Below, in pieces: positions 52,651 through 60,853 of a stretch of DNA of 64,000 bases. Every line of letters begins with the position of its first letter. Position 1 is the stretch's first letter. A program made the position numbers and the translations under genes. The DNA is from Intestinibacillus massiliensis (GTDB lineage: Bacteria > Bacillota > Clostridia > Oscillospirales > Butyricicoccaceae), in assembly GCA_029267335.1 (NCBI GenBank), contig JAJUJC010000001.1:678337-742336 (forward strand), read 5' to 3'. The notes beneath the pieces were generated by a model that worked only from the letters and a program-made list of their open reading frames with translations, searched no databases and was not told the DNA's origin.

Positions 52651-54693
52651 TTAACTCCGGTTGAACTCACGGCACGACAGCAGGATGACCTGCCGCTCCT
52701 TACCCAGTGCGCGCAGCAGCTTGATCGCCCGCGCCGTACGCGCGTCATCGAAGGTCAGGAAGGGATCGTCCAAAATGAGCGGCGCGGGGTCGTCCGCATC
52801 GGTCAGCACCGCGCTGACCGCGAGCCGCAGCGCCAGATAGAGCTGGTCGCGCGTACCTGCCGACAGGCGCAGTCCGTCGAGCAGAAGCCCGTCCTCCCCC
52901 GCGCAGCGCGCGGTGAGCGCAGTGTCAAGCTGCACCTCGCTGTACGCGCCCTCGGTCAGAAATTCCATATATTTTTGCGTCAATGCCGTGATGCGCGGCG
53001 CGACCCGTGCGGAAAGCTCCGCCTGCGACGCCTTGAGCGCGTCGATCGCCTCGCAGATCGCGGTATAACGCCGCTGTGTGTCCGCCACCGCGGCTTCGAC
53101 TGCCGCCAATCGCTCCTGCAAGCCGGTATCCGCACCGAGCGCCTGCGTGTGTCCCTGCATGTGCGCAAGGGTCTGCCGTGCGCTTTCCGCTGCGGCACGC
53201 GCGTTCAAAAGCTGCTGCCGCAGACCGTCGACCGCAGCGCGCTGACCGGAGGCATCCTGCGTGAGATTTCTGCGCGCAAGGAGCAGCTCTTGCAGCGCGT
53301 CCTGTTCGCGGCGCAGCGTCTGCACGTCATCCGCCGCCTGACGCACGACACGGGTCGCCTGCTCGATCGTGTCGATGCTTGGTTCCAGACACCGTGCCGC
53401 GCGCAGCAGCGCGTCGTACGCATCCTGCAAAACCGCGGACGCGGTGTCGAGCGCCGCATCGTCAAACTCGCGCTCGCGCAGCAGCGCCTGACGCTCCGCA
53501 TCAAAATCGCGCGGCGGCACGTCGTATTTGCGTACCGTGCCTGCAAAGGCTGCGATCAGCCCGAGCACCGCAAGCACGGGCAGCCCCCACTGCACATAAC
53601 GCGTGTACGCGCCCCAGTCGATGTTGAGCACCTGCGTCGCCGCGGACGCCGCCGCAAGCACGAGCGCAAGCAGCAGCGGGATCCAGCGCACACGCAGCCG
53701 TCCGGCTTCGTTGCGCGCAATCTCGTCCTCACGCTGCTCTTCTTCGAGCGTCTCAAGCGCGCTCTCGTACTTCGTGCGTCCGTTCGGCAGTTTTTCGCGT
53801 TTTTCGCGCTCGAGCTTTGCCGCGCCCTCGTAGCCGTACAGTGCTTCGACAGCGGCGCGCACATCGGATGCAGGCGGCGTTTTTTCATCGAGCGCGCGCA
53901 CACGCCGCGTCGCCTGCTCAATCAGCTCGTCAAGCTGTGCTTCACCGCCGGTCGCCTCTGCCGCATAGGCGCGATACGCCGCCTCGTAGGCGGCTTCTGC
54001 TTCCGCTTCCTCCTGCCGCAGACGGTCGCACGCCATGCGCTGCCGCTCCATCGCGCCGTCCGCGCTGCCGATCTTGCCCAGACGCTCAATGAGTTCCGCG
54101 CGCTCCTGCCGCAGACGGGGCAGCTCGCCGTGTCCGTTGCCTGAGTCGAGATCGAGCCGCCAGCGATCGAGCGTGCGCAGCGCGTCCGCAGCGCGTCCTT
54201 GTGTGTCGCCCGTCTGCGCCATGGCGAGCATGCGCTCGCGCAGCTCCTCCGAGGGACGCTGCAATGCGGTGCCGTCGATGAACACGCTCGACAAAAACGC
54301 GTCCTCCCCCATGCCGAGCAGCGTTTCGCCGCAGTTTTTCGCGTTGAGGAACGTGCACTTTTCGCCTGTGTCCGCATAAAACGCATCAAATTCCTGCATC
54401 AGTCCACCCTTGCCGGTCGAGCGCGTGATGACGATCTCGCGCCCCTTCCAGAGCACGGTCATGCGGCCCGACATGGGCTTGCCATCCTGCGGCAGGTAAT
54501 GCGTCTTATCCGACAGCGTGCTCTGCGTGTCGCGTCTGGTCGTGTTGAGACCGTACAGCATGACGCGCAAAAAAGCGCACAACGTCGATTTTCCCCAGCC
54601 ATTGGGTAATACACGGCTTGTAAAGCCCTCGCCCAGTTCAATACGTTTGCCGCCAAGATTCCCGAAATATCCTTGAATTGATCGTATTTTCAT
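52651..54693 (-). CDS. YhaN/SbcC-like SMC-type ATPase
   Basis: A 680-residue SMC-like protein. The N-terminal P-loop is VLPNGWGKSTLCAFLRVMLYG, with Leu where SMC proteins have the first Gly, a variant I associate with this clostridial subgroup. Two coiled-coil arms flank a pair of hydrophobic segments (about residues 335-390: WIPLLLALVLAAASAAT and GLPVLAVLGLIAAFAG), giving a membrane hairpin as in YhaN. The C-terminal signature is LRLSAGTRDQLYLALRLAVS and Walker B PLILDDPFLTFDD. Likely partner of the YhaO-like nuclease at 37100. Confidence 0.85.
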   Translation of the reverse strand: MKIRSIQGYFGNLGGKRIELGEGFTSRVLPNGWGKSTLCAFLRVMLYGLNTTRRDTQSTLSDKTHYLPQDGKPMSGRMTVLWKGREIVITRSTGKGGLMQEFDAFYADTGEKCTFLNAKNCGETLLGMGEDAFLSSVFIDGTALQRPSEELRERMLAMAQTGDTQGRAADALRTLDRWRLDLDSGNGHGELPRLRQERAELIERLGKIGSADGAMERQRMACDRLRQEEAEAEAAYEAAYRAYAAEATGGEAQLDELIEQATRRVRALDEKTPPASDVRAAVEALYGYEGAAKLEREKREKLPNGRTKYESALETLEEEQREDEIARNEAGRLRVRWIPLLLALVLAAASAATQVLNIDWGAYTRYVQWGLPVLAVLGLIAAFAGTVRKYDVPPRDFDAERQALLREREFDDAALDTASAVLQDAYDALLRAARCLEPSIDTIEQATRVVRQAADDVQTLRREQDALQELLLARRNLTQDASGQRAAVDGLRQQLLNARAAAESARQTLAHMQGHTQALGADTGLQERLAAVEAAVADTQRRYTAICEAIDALKASQAELSARVAPRITALTQKYMEFLTEGAYSEVQLDTALTARCAGEDGLLLDGLRLSAGTRDQLYLALRLAVSAVLTDADDPAPLILDDPFLTFDDARTARAIKLLRALGKERQVILLSCREFNRS

Positions 54694-54728
54694 ATCTGCC
54701 TCGCAAAAATCTTCCTGTAGTATTTATT

Positions 54729-54757
54729 AGTATACCACAAAAATATCCGGCTTTAAA
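54729..54757 (-). promoter_or_regulatory. Promoter of the SMC-like ATPase-ogg operon
   Basis: TTTAAA (54757-54752), 17-base spacer, TATACT (54734-54729), about 36 bases before the ATG. Confidence 0.65.
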
Positions 54758-54765
54758 AGTTTTTA

Positions 54766-54793
54766 TTGATTTCCTCAAATAAAGTGGTACAAT
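54766..54793 (+). promoter_or_regulatory. Promoter of the amino-acid ABC transporter operon
   Basis: TTGATT (54766-54771), 16-base spacer, TACAAT (54788-54793), divergent from the ATPase promoter with 8 bases between the two -35 boxes. Confidence 0.7.
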
Positions 54794-54840
54794 ATTAAAG
54801 AGAATTACGTTAAGTACATCTTCTGGAGGAATTGCGACTT

Positions 54841-55698
54841 ATGAAACTGACACGTTTTGCGAGCCTGACCCTCGCCGGCGCGCTCTCGCTGACCATGCTT
54901 GTGGGCTGCGGCGGCACCGAAACCAAGACACAGGACACCACAAACGCAGCACAGGGCAGCGGTACACAGACCGCCGCGGCTGCGAGCGACCTGCAATATG
55001 TCATGGATAAAGGCAAGCTCACGATCGGCTACACCGTGTACGAACCCATGAACTACACCGACAAGGACGGCAAGTTCACGGGCTTCGATACCGAATTTGC
55101 CGAGGCAGTGTGCAAAAAGCTGGGCGTTACGCCCGATTTTCAGGAAATCAACTGGGACACCAAGGTCGTCGAGCTTGACGCCAAGAGCATCGACTGCATC
55201 TGGAACGGTATGACGATCACGGACGAGCTGAAGCAAAATATTGCGATCTCCGACCCGTATGTGAAAAACATGCAGGTCGTCGTCATCAAGTCCGCGAACA
55301 AGGACAAATTCAAGGACACTGCTTCGCTTGCGGCAGCAAATATCACCGCAGAAGCGGGCAGCGCGGGTGAAAAAGCCATCGCTGCGGACGCCAATCTGTC
55401 CAAGGCAAACTATGTATCGGTCACGAAGCAGACCGACTCCCTGCTCGAGGTACAGTCCGGCGCGTCCGACGCGGCGATCCTCGATTGGACGCTCGCCAAG
55501 CACATGATCGGTGAGGGCACGGATTTTGCCGATCTGATGATCGTGGATGGTCTGGAGTTGTCGGTTGAGGAATATGGCATCGGTTTCCGCAAGGGCAGCG
55601 ATCTGACCGCGAAGGTCAACGAGATCAAGGCGGAGCTCGTCAAGGACGGCACCCTGCCCGCGCTGGCTGAAAAGTACGGTCTCAGCCTTGCCGAATAA
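54841..55698 (+). CDS. Polar amino-acid ABC transporter substrate-binding lipoprotein
   Basis: A 285-residue SBP family 3 protein. Signal peptide with lipobox LVGCGG (Cys23). Mature part: LTIGYTVYEPMNYTDKDGKF, TGFDTEFAEAVCKKLGV, WDTKVVELDAKSIDCIWNGM and IAISDPYVKNMQVVV. The lack of the Arg-rich lysine/arginine site does not allow a substrate call; cystine, glutamine or another polar amino acid are all possible. GGAGG is 11 bases upstream. First of three ABC genes. Confidence 0.93.
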   Translation: MKLTRFASLTLAGALSLTMLVGCGGTETKTQDTTNAAQGSGTQTAAAASDLQYVMDKGKLTIGYTVYEPMNYTDKDGKFTGFDTEFAEAVCKKLGVTPDFQEINWDTKVVELDAKSIDCIWNGMTITDELKQNIAISDPYVKNMQVVVIKSANKDKFKDTASLAAANITAEAGSAGEKAIAADANLSKANYVSVTKQTDSLLEVQSGASDAAILDWTLAKHMIGEGTDFADLMIVDGLELSVEEYGIGFRKGSDLTAKVNEIKAELVKDGTLPALAEKYGLSLAE

Positions 55699-55801
55699 GT
55701 TTGTTTGAAACAGGCGTCTTCCGGGCGGGACAGCACATGCTGCCCCGCTCGGCTTTGTTTTGACTTTTACTATTTTTAGAATTCTGGGAGGGAGAACTCG
55801 T

Positions 55802-56446
55802 ATGAGTGCATCCGTCGTTATTTCAAAACTTCTGGAGAGCTTCGGCATCAACTGCACCCTTTTTGTGGTCACGCTGCTGCTTGCTCTGCCGCTCGGACTC
55901 ATTATATCCTTTGGCTCGATGAGCCGCTTCAAGCCGCTGAGTTGGCTTGTCAAGACCTTCGTCTGGATCATCCGCGGCACCCCGCTCATGCTGCAAATCA
56001 TCATTATCTTTTATGGTCCCGGTCTGCTGTGGAATGGCGACCTCATGCCGCGTCTCAATGCGGCGTGCGTCGCATTCGTCATCAACTATGCTTGCTATTT
56101 TTCGGAAATCTACCGCGGCGGCATTCAGTCCATCCCGCGGGGTCAGTACGAGGCGGGTCAGGTGCTTGGTATGACCAAATCGCAGATTTTCTTTAAGGTC
56201 ACGCTGCTACAGGTCATCAAGCGTATTCTGCCGCCCATGGGTAATGAATTTATGACCCTCATTAAAGACACCGCGCTTGCCAACGTCATTTCCAATAAGG
56301 AAATCATTATGATGGCAAAGGAATTCTCGACCAAGGGTCTGATCTGGCCGCTGTTTTCGACCGCGATCTTTTTCCTGCTCTTCTGCGGCGCACTGACGCT
56401 GCTATTTGGTTGGCTGGAAAAGAAAATGGACTATTTCAGAGTATAA
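55802..56446 (+). CDS. Amino-acid ABC transporter permease
   Basis: A 214-residue His/Glu/Gln/Arg/opine-type permease. Five helices; CTLFVVTLLLALPLGLIIS, WIIRGTPLMLQIIIIFYG and the EAA loop YEAGQVLGMTKSQIFFKVTL are typical. Pairs with the preceding binding protein and following ATPase. GGGAGG lies about 11 bases before the ATG. Confidence 0.95.
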   Translation: MSASVVISKLLESFGINCTLFVVTLLLALPLGLIISFGSMSRFKPLSWLVKTFVWIIRGTPLMLQIIIIFYGPGLLWNGDLMPRLNAACVAFVINYACYFSEIYRGGIQSIPRGQYEAGQVLGMTKSQIFFKVTLLQVIKRILPPMGNEFMTLIKDTALANVISNKEIIMMAKEFSTKGLIWPLFSTAIFFLLFCGALTLLFGWLEKKMDYFRV

Positions 56447-56458
56447 GGAGCGCGTAAC

Positions 56459-57247
56459 ATGCCTATTTTAGAGGTTCAAAATATCAATAAGAGCTTTGAC
56501 ACAACACAGGTGCTACGCGGCATCAGCTTTTCGCTCGAGCGCGGGCAGGCGCTTGCCATCATTGGCTCGTCCGGCTCGGGCAAGACGACGCTGCTGCGCT
56601 GTCTCAATTTTCTGGAAACGCCCGACGGCGGTCGTATTCTGGTCGACGGCGAGACACTGTTTGACGCCGCAGCCAAAACCCGTCCGAGCGACGACGAAAT
56701 CCGTAAAAATCGCCTGCACTTTGGTATGGTATTTCAGTCGTTTCACCTGTTCCCGCAATATACCGCGCTTGAGAACGTCATGCTCGCCCCGCAGCTTCTT
56801 GCAAAGGAGCAGCCCGACTACAGCAAAAACAGAAAAGCGCTGCTCGAGGACATCGAGCAGCGTGCGCGCACACTGCTCGACCAGATGAGCCTGACCAGCC
56901 GCGCCGACCATTACCCGCATCAGCTCTCCGGCGGACAGCAGCAGCGCGTTGCTATCGCGCGCGCGCTTGCACTACAGCCTGACATCCTGTGCTTCGACGA
57001 GCCTACGAGTGCCCTCGACCCGGAACTGACCGACGAGGTGCTGCGCGTCATCCGCAGCCTTGCCGATCAACACACGACCATGATTATTGTCACGCACGAA
57101 ATGGCGTTCGCGCGCGACGTTGCCGATCATGTCATCTTCATGGATGGCGGCGTCATCGCCGAGGAAGGCACGCCGGACGAGATCTTCGGCGAGGCGCAAA
57201 ACGAGCGCACCCGCGCCTTCCTGAGCCGCTACGCGCAGAACGGTTGA
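56459..57247 (+). CDS. Amino-acid ABC transporter ATP-binding protein
   Basis: A 262-residue ATPase. Walker [16 protein letters not shown] (about residues 34-48), Q-loop [20 protein letters not shown], signature [15 protein letters not shown], Walker [20 protein letters not shown] and switch [19 protein letters not shown], as in GlnQ/HisP. Completes the three-gene importer 12 bases after the permease. Confidence 0.96.
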   Translation: MPILEVQNINKSFDTTQVLRGISFSLERGQALAIIGSSGSGKTTLLRCLNFLETPDGGRILVDGETLFDAAAKTRPSDDEIRKNRLHFGMVFQSFHLFPQYTALENVMLAPQLLAKEQPDYSKNRKALLEDIEQRARTLLDQMSLTSRADHYPHQLSGGQQQRVAIARALALQPDILCFDEPTSALDPELTDEVLRVIRSLADQHTTMIIVTHEMAFARDVADHVIFMDGGVIAEEGTPDEIFGEAQNERTRAFLSRYAQNG

Positions 57248-57612
57248 TTTTCCTGCACTGGCAAAATGATTCGTCAATCTTTCACAAAAAGTTCATTTAC
57301 AAACCGCAAGAGATACGTTAAAATAGTGGCGTGCACAGAGAAATGTGCACGCCATTTTGTCGTTTATCGGCAAAAAAGCACTCTTTTTACGGTGTATCTC
57401 CATCCTTCACAAAGCCGTCCATTTCCGCCACAGTTTTTTGGTCGTTTTTTTGTGATTTTATGTTGCGGTTTGGTCATGTCTTTGGTACAATAGACATAGA
57501 CAAAAGGATGGGCTTTGGTGCCCTCCGCCGACAATATGGGTCTGATAAAAAGCTGCGCCGTTGCACGTGGGTTTTTATAACAAAAAATTTTAAAAAAAAT
57601 GGAGATGTTATC
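57248..57612 (+). other. 365-base gap upstream of 4hbD with two promoters and a hairpin
   Basis: No gene. Promoter A is TTTACA (57296-57301), 17 bases, TAAAAT (57319-57324). Four bases later comes a perfect 10-bp hairpin, GGCGTGCACA (57328-57337) / TGTGCACGCC (57344-57353), then ATTTTGT. Promoter B (57463-57491) is listed separately. The hairpin could terminate the ABC operon or be an attenuator or operator on promoter A. Confidence 0.6.
57463..57491 (+). promoter_or_regulatory. 4hbD promoter
   Basis: TTGCGG (57463-57468), 17-base spacer, TACAAT (57486-57491) within an extended TGG-TACAAT. Leader of about 115 bases to the ATG. Confidence 0.65.
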
Positions 57613-58788
57613 ATGGATTCTTTTAGCGCGTCCCTGATGAAGGACAAGAGAGAAATCATTATTGCCCCGACGATCTATAAGTTTGACAACTTCGGTGAGT
57701 TCGCGCAGGAGTTTGCACTCGGTGAGCGCGACGTCGTTCTGACCAACGAGTTCATCTACAAGCCCTTCATGGAGCAGCTTGGTCTCAAGAGCAAGTTCGT
57801 GTTCCAGGAGAAGTTCGGTGTCGGTGAGCCGTCCGAGACCATGATCGAGACCATGTACGAAGCGATCCCGTACGATTCCTACGACCGTGTCGTGGCTATC
57901 GGCGGCGGCGCGATCATGGACCTGTGCAAGCTGCTCGGCTGCAAGCGTCCGTCCTCTGTCCATGATCTGTTCTTCAAGCGCGAGCCTGTCGTACACGAGA
58001 AGGAAGTTATCGCGATCCCGACCACCTGCGGCACAGGTTCTGAAGTCACCAACATCTCCGTTGCGATCGTCAAGGACGAGAAGGACGGCAAGCTGACCGG
58101 CGGCGAGACCAAGCTTGGTCTGGTTTCCGACGACATCATCCCGAACAAGGTATGTCTGATTCCCGACCTGCTTAAGACCCTGCCCTACAAGCCGTTCGCT
58201 GCTTCCGCAATCGACGCTCTGATCCACGCGACCGAGTCTTTCCTGTCCCCGAGCCGCAAGACGGTCACCTCTGAGATGTACTCTGTCAAGGCGATGGAGA
58301 TGATCCTCGAGGGCTTCCGCCGCATCGCGCTTGAGGGTCAGGATGCCCGTCTGGACTACCTTGGCGAGTTCGTCACCGCTTCCCTGTACGCAGGTCTTGC
58401 CTTCCTGAAGGCCGGCTGCGCAACCGTTCACGGCATGTCCTTCCCGCTCGGCGGCACTTATCACGTCCCGCACGGTGAGTCCAACTACGCGCTGTTCGGC
58501 AAGATCCTTGAGATCTATGACGAGTATCAGCCGGCTGGCGAGCTGGGCAAGTTCAAGGAAATCGTTGCTCGCTGCCTCGGCTGCCAGAAGGACGACGCTC
58601 TGCGCACCCTGAACGTCACTCTCGAGAAGATCCTGCCCCTCAAGCCTCTCCACGAGTATGGCTTCAAGGAAGAGGACATCAAGGGCTTCCCTGTTTCCGT
58701 CGAAGCAAATCAGCAGCGCCTCATCACCAACTCCTACTGCCCGATGAACCTCGAGCTCATGGAGCGTATCTACAGAGAGTGCTTCTAA
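57613..58788 (+). CDS. 4hbD: 4-hydroxybutyrate dehydrogenase (iron-containing alcohol dehydrogenase family)
   Basis: A 391-residue Fe-ADH. NAD-site VVAIGGGAIMDLCKLLGC and PTTCGTGSEVTNISV; metal site in AIDALIHATESFLS and CATVHGMSFPLGG then YHVPHGESNY. Interconverts succinate semialdehyde and 4-hydroxybutyrate. The call over other Fe-ADHs rests on similarity to clostridial 4HbD and the 4-hydroxybutyryl-CoA dehydratase next door. GGAG is 9 bases before the ATG. Confidence 0.93.
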   Translation: MDSFSASLMKDKREIIIAPTIYKFDNFGEFAQEFALGERDVVLTNEFIYKPFMEQLGLKSKFVFQEKFGVGEPSETMIETMYEAIPYDSYDRVVAIGGGAIMDLCKLLGCKRPSSVHDLFFKREPVVHEKEVIAIPTTCGTGSEVTNISVAIVKDEKDGKLTGGETKLGLVSDDIIPNKVCLIPDLLKTLPYKPFAASAIDALIHATESFLSPSRKTVTSEMYSVKAMEMILEGFRRIALEGQDARLDYLGEFVTASLYAGLAFLKAGCATVHGMSFPLGGTYHVPHGESNYALFGKILEIYDEYQPAGELGKFKEIVARCLGCQKDDALRTLNVTLEKILPLKPLHEYGFKEEDIKGFPVSVEANQQRLITNSYCPMNLELMERIYRECF

Positions 58789-58888
58789 AGTAAATTTTCC
58801 ACGCAATGTCAGAAAACAAATCGGAGCGGCGGTCTCACTACCGTTCCCATTTCCGACGAATGAGTAGAGAAAGGATGTTTTTCGCACT

Positions 58889-60334
58889 ATGATGACGAAA
58901 GACCAATACATCGAATCCCTGCGCAAGCTGCATTTTGACCTGTGGATCCTCGGCAAGAAGGTCGAGAACCCGGTCGATAACGCGATCATCCGTCCGTCGC
59001 TCAACTCTTTTGCAGCGACCTACGAGCTGGCAGAGGATCCGCAGTACGAAGATCTCATGACCGCAACCTCCCACCTGACCGGTAAGAAGATCAACCGCTT
59101 CACCCACATGCATCAGTCGACCGACGACCTCATCAAGAAGGTTAAGATGCAGCGTCTGCTCGGTCAAAAGACCGCTGCCTGCTTCCAGCGCTGCGTCGGC
59201 ATGGACGCAATGAACGCGGTGTACTCCTCGACCTTTGAGATCGACGAGGCTTGCGGCACCAAGTACCACGAGAATTTTGTCAAGTTCCTGACCCGTGTAC
59301 AGGACGAGGATCTGGCTGTCGACGGCGCAATGACTGACGTCAAGGGCGACCGTAGCCTGTCTCCCTCGCAGCAGGCCGATCCCGACCTGTTCCTGCACGT
59401 TGTCGAGCGCACCGCGGACGGCGTTTACGTCACGGGCGCAAAGGCACATCAGACCGGTTATATCAACTCTCACGAAGTGCTCGTCATGCCGACGATCTCC
59501 ATGCGTGAGGGCGATGAGGACTATGCGATCTCCTTCGCAATTCCGACCGACAGCAAGGGCATCAAGCTCATCTACGGCCGTCAGTCCTGTGACACCCGCA
59601 AGATCGAGGAGCACAACGACCTCGACGTGGGCAACAAGGTCTACGGCGGTCACGAAGTCCTGGTCATCTTTGACCGCGTCTTCGTTCCGAACGACCGTAT
59701 CTTCCTCAACGGCGAAGTCAAGTTTGCCGGCATGATCGTTGAGCGCTTCGCAGGCTATCACCGCCAGTCCTACGGCGGCTGCAAGGTCGGCGTAGGCGAC
59801 GTCCTGATCGGTGCGACCGCACTGGCAGGCGATATGGCAGGCTCCTCGAAGGCTTCTCACGTCAAGGACAAGCTCATCGAGATGACCCACCTCAACGAGA
59901 CGCTTTATTGCTGCGGCATCGCATGTTCTTCGCAGGGCAGCAAGACCAAGGCGGGCAACTACCTGATCGACCTGCTGCTCGCGAACGTCTGCAAGCAGAA
60001 CGTCACCCGTTTTCCGTATGAGATCGCGCGCCTGGCGCAGGATCTTGCGGGCGGCGCAATGGTCACCCTGCCGTCTGAGGCAGACCTTCGCAATCCGGAG
60101 ACTCGTGACTATGTGCTGAAGTATTTTGCAGGTGTGGACGGCGTCCCGACCGAGGACCGCATGCGTGTTCTCCGCCTGATTGAAAACCTGACGATGGGCA
60201 CCGCGGCTGTCGGCTATCTGCCGGAGTCCATGCACGGCGCAGGTTCTCCGCAGGCGCAGCGCATCATGATCGCGCGTCAGTCCAACATTGAGATGAAGAA
60301 GCAGCTCGCGAAGCATATCGCGCGCATCAAGTAA
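58889..60334 (+). CDS. abfD: 4-hydroxybutyryl-CoA dehydratase/vinylacetyl-CoA isomerase
   Basis: A 481-residue [4Fe-4S]-FAD enzyme dehydrating 4-hydroxybutyryl-CoA to crotonyl-CoA by a ketyl-radical route. It matches C. aminobutyricum AbfD nearly end to end. All cluster ligands are present one position earlier than there: Cys98 and Cys102 (TAACFQRCVGMDA), His291 and Cys298 (YHRQSYGGCKVG). ETLYCCGIACSSQG and SMHGAGSPQAQRIMIARQ are also conserved. This enzyme is oxygen-sensitive, implying strict anaerobiosis. Confidence 0.97.
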   Translation: MMTKDQYIESLRKLHFDLWILGKKVENPVDNAIIRPSLNSFAATYELAEDPQYEDLMTATSHLTGKKINRFTHMHQSTDDLIKKVKMQRLLGQKTAACFQRCVGMDAMNAVYSSTFEIDEACGTKYHENFVKFLTRVQDEDLAVDGAMTDVKGDRSLSPSQQADPDLFLHVVERTADGVYVTGAKAHQTGYINSHEVLVMPTISMREGDEDYAISFAIPTDSKGIKLIYGRQSCDTRKIEEHNDLDVGNKVYGGHEVLVIFDRVFVPNDRIFLNGEVKFAGMIVERFAGYHRQSYGGCKVGVGDVLIGATALAGDMAGSSKASHVKDKLIEMTHLNETLYCCGIACSSQGSKTKAGNYLIDLLLANVCKQNVTRFPYEIARLAQDLAGGAMVTLPSEADLRNPETRDYVLKYFAGVDGVPTEDRMRVLRLIENLTMGTAAVGYLPESMHGAGSPQAQRIMIARQSNIEMKKQLAKHIARIK

Positions 60335-60359
60335 TTTACGATAGGCGATTTCCCGCCGG

Positions 60360-60450
60360 ATATAGGCACTCATAGGCACTTTTCCAGGGCTTTTGAGTGC
60401 CTATATCTCCATAGCAGCCGCATACCGCGTCGGAGTCCCCATTGACTCCG
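60360..60450 (+). other. Two hairpins in the abfD-CGGC protein gap
   Basis: A perfect 13-bp stem, ATATAGGCACTCA (60360-60372) / TGAGTGCCTATAT (60394-60406), with a 21-base loop that repeats TAGGCACT, then CGGAGTC (60431-60437) / GACTCCG (60444-60450). No T-run directly follows either. The rest of the 230-base gap is AT-rich with no gene; it may hold a promoter or a processing site. Confidence 0.6.
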
Positions 60451-60564
60451 GCGCATTTTGCGGGCTATTTTTCCACTCGAAATGACTATATTTGTTTTTT
60501 TCCGCATGAAAAATGTGAATATGATCATTTCGTCCACTACCCTTTTTTAAAGGAGTTTACTGCC

Positions 60565-60849
60565 ATGCTGAAGGCTGCCATCAAATTCTGCGGCGGCTGC
60601 AATCCGCGTTATGACCGCGGCGCAGCATATGCCACCATCGTCGATGCGACCCGCGAGGTCGCGACTTTCTCCCTGCCGCAGCCGGGTATACGGTATGACC
60701 TGCTGCTCATCATCCGCGGCTGCACGGGCTGTCCTTATCTCTATGAAGAGGACATCGACGCCGACCGCCGCATCGTATGCAGCGACGCGAGCGAAATTGA
60801 CGACACCATCCGGCAAATCCTGTCCATGCACACAAAAGAGGAGGACTAA
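60565..60849 (+). CDS. Small CGGC-motif protein of the 4-hydroxybutyrate operon, unknown function
   Basis: A 94-residue protein with N-terminal FCGGCNPRYDRGAAYATIVD and a second cysteine pair in IIRGCTGCPYLYEED. Two CxxC-type pairs suggest a metal or thiol-redox role. AAAGGAG lies 8-9 bases before the ATG, and only 4 bases separate it from the CoA-transferase gene, so it belongs to the operon. Similar CGGCNPRYDR proteins occur, to my recollection, beside fermentation genes in other Clostridia; I know no function. A larger upstream start has no ribosome binding site. Confidence 0.8.
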   Translation: MLKAAIKFCGGCNPRYDRGAAYATIVDATREVATFSLPQPGIRYDLLLIIRGCTGCPYLYEEDIDADRRIVCSDASEIDDTIRQILSMHTKEED

Positions 60850-60853
60850 CGAT

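Noticed and set aside
5617..54796. Exact 16-base match AAAGTGGTACAATATT at 5617-5632 and 54781-54796
   Set aside because: Both lie at promoter -10 regions, but about one such match is expected by chance in 64 kb, and the genes are unrelated.
57364..59004. 546-codon minus-strand frame opposite 4hbD
   Set aside because: Antisense shadow; also runs across the promoter region and lacks motifs.
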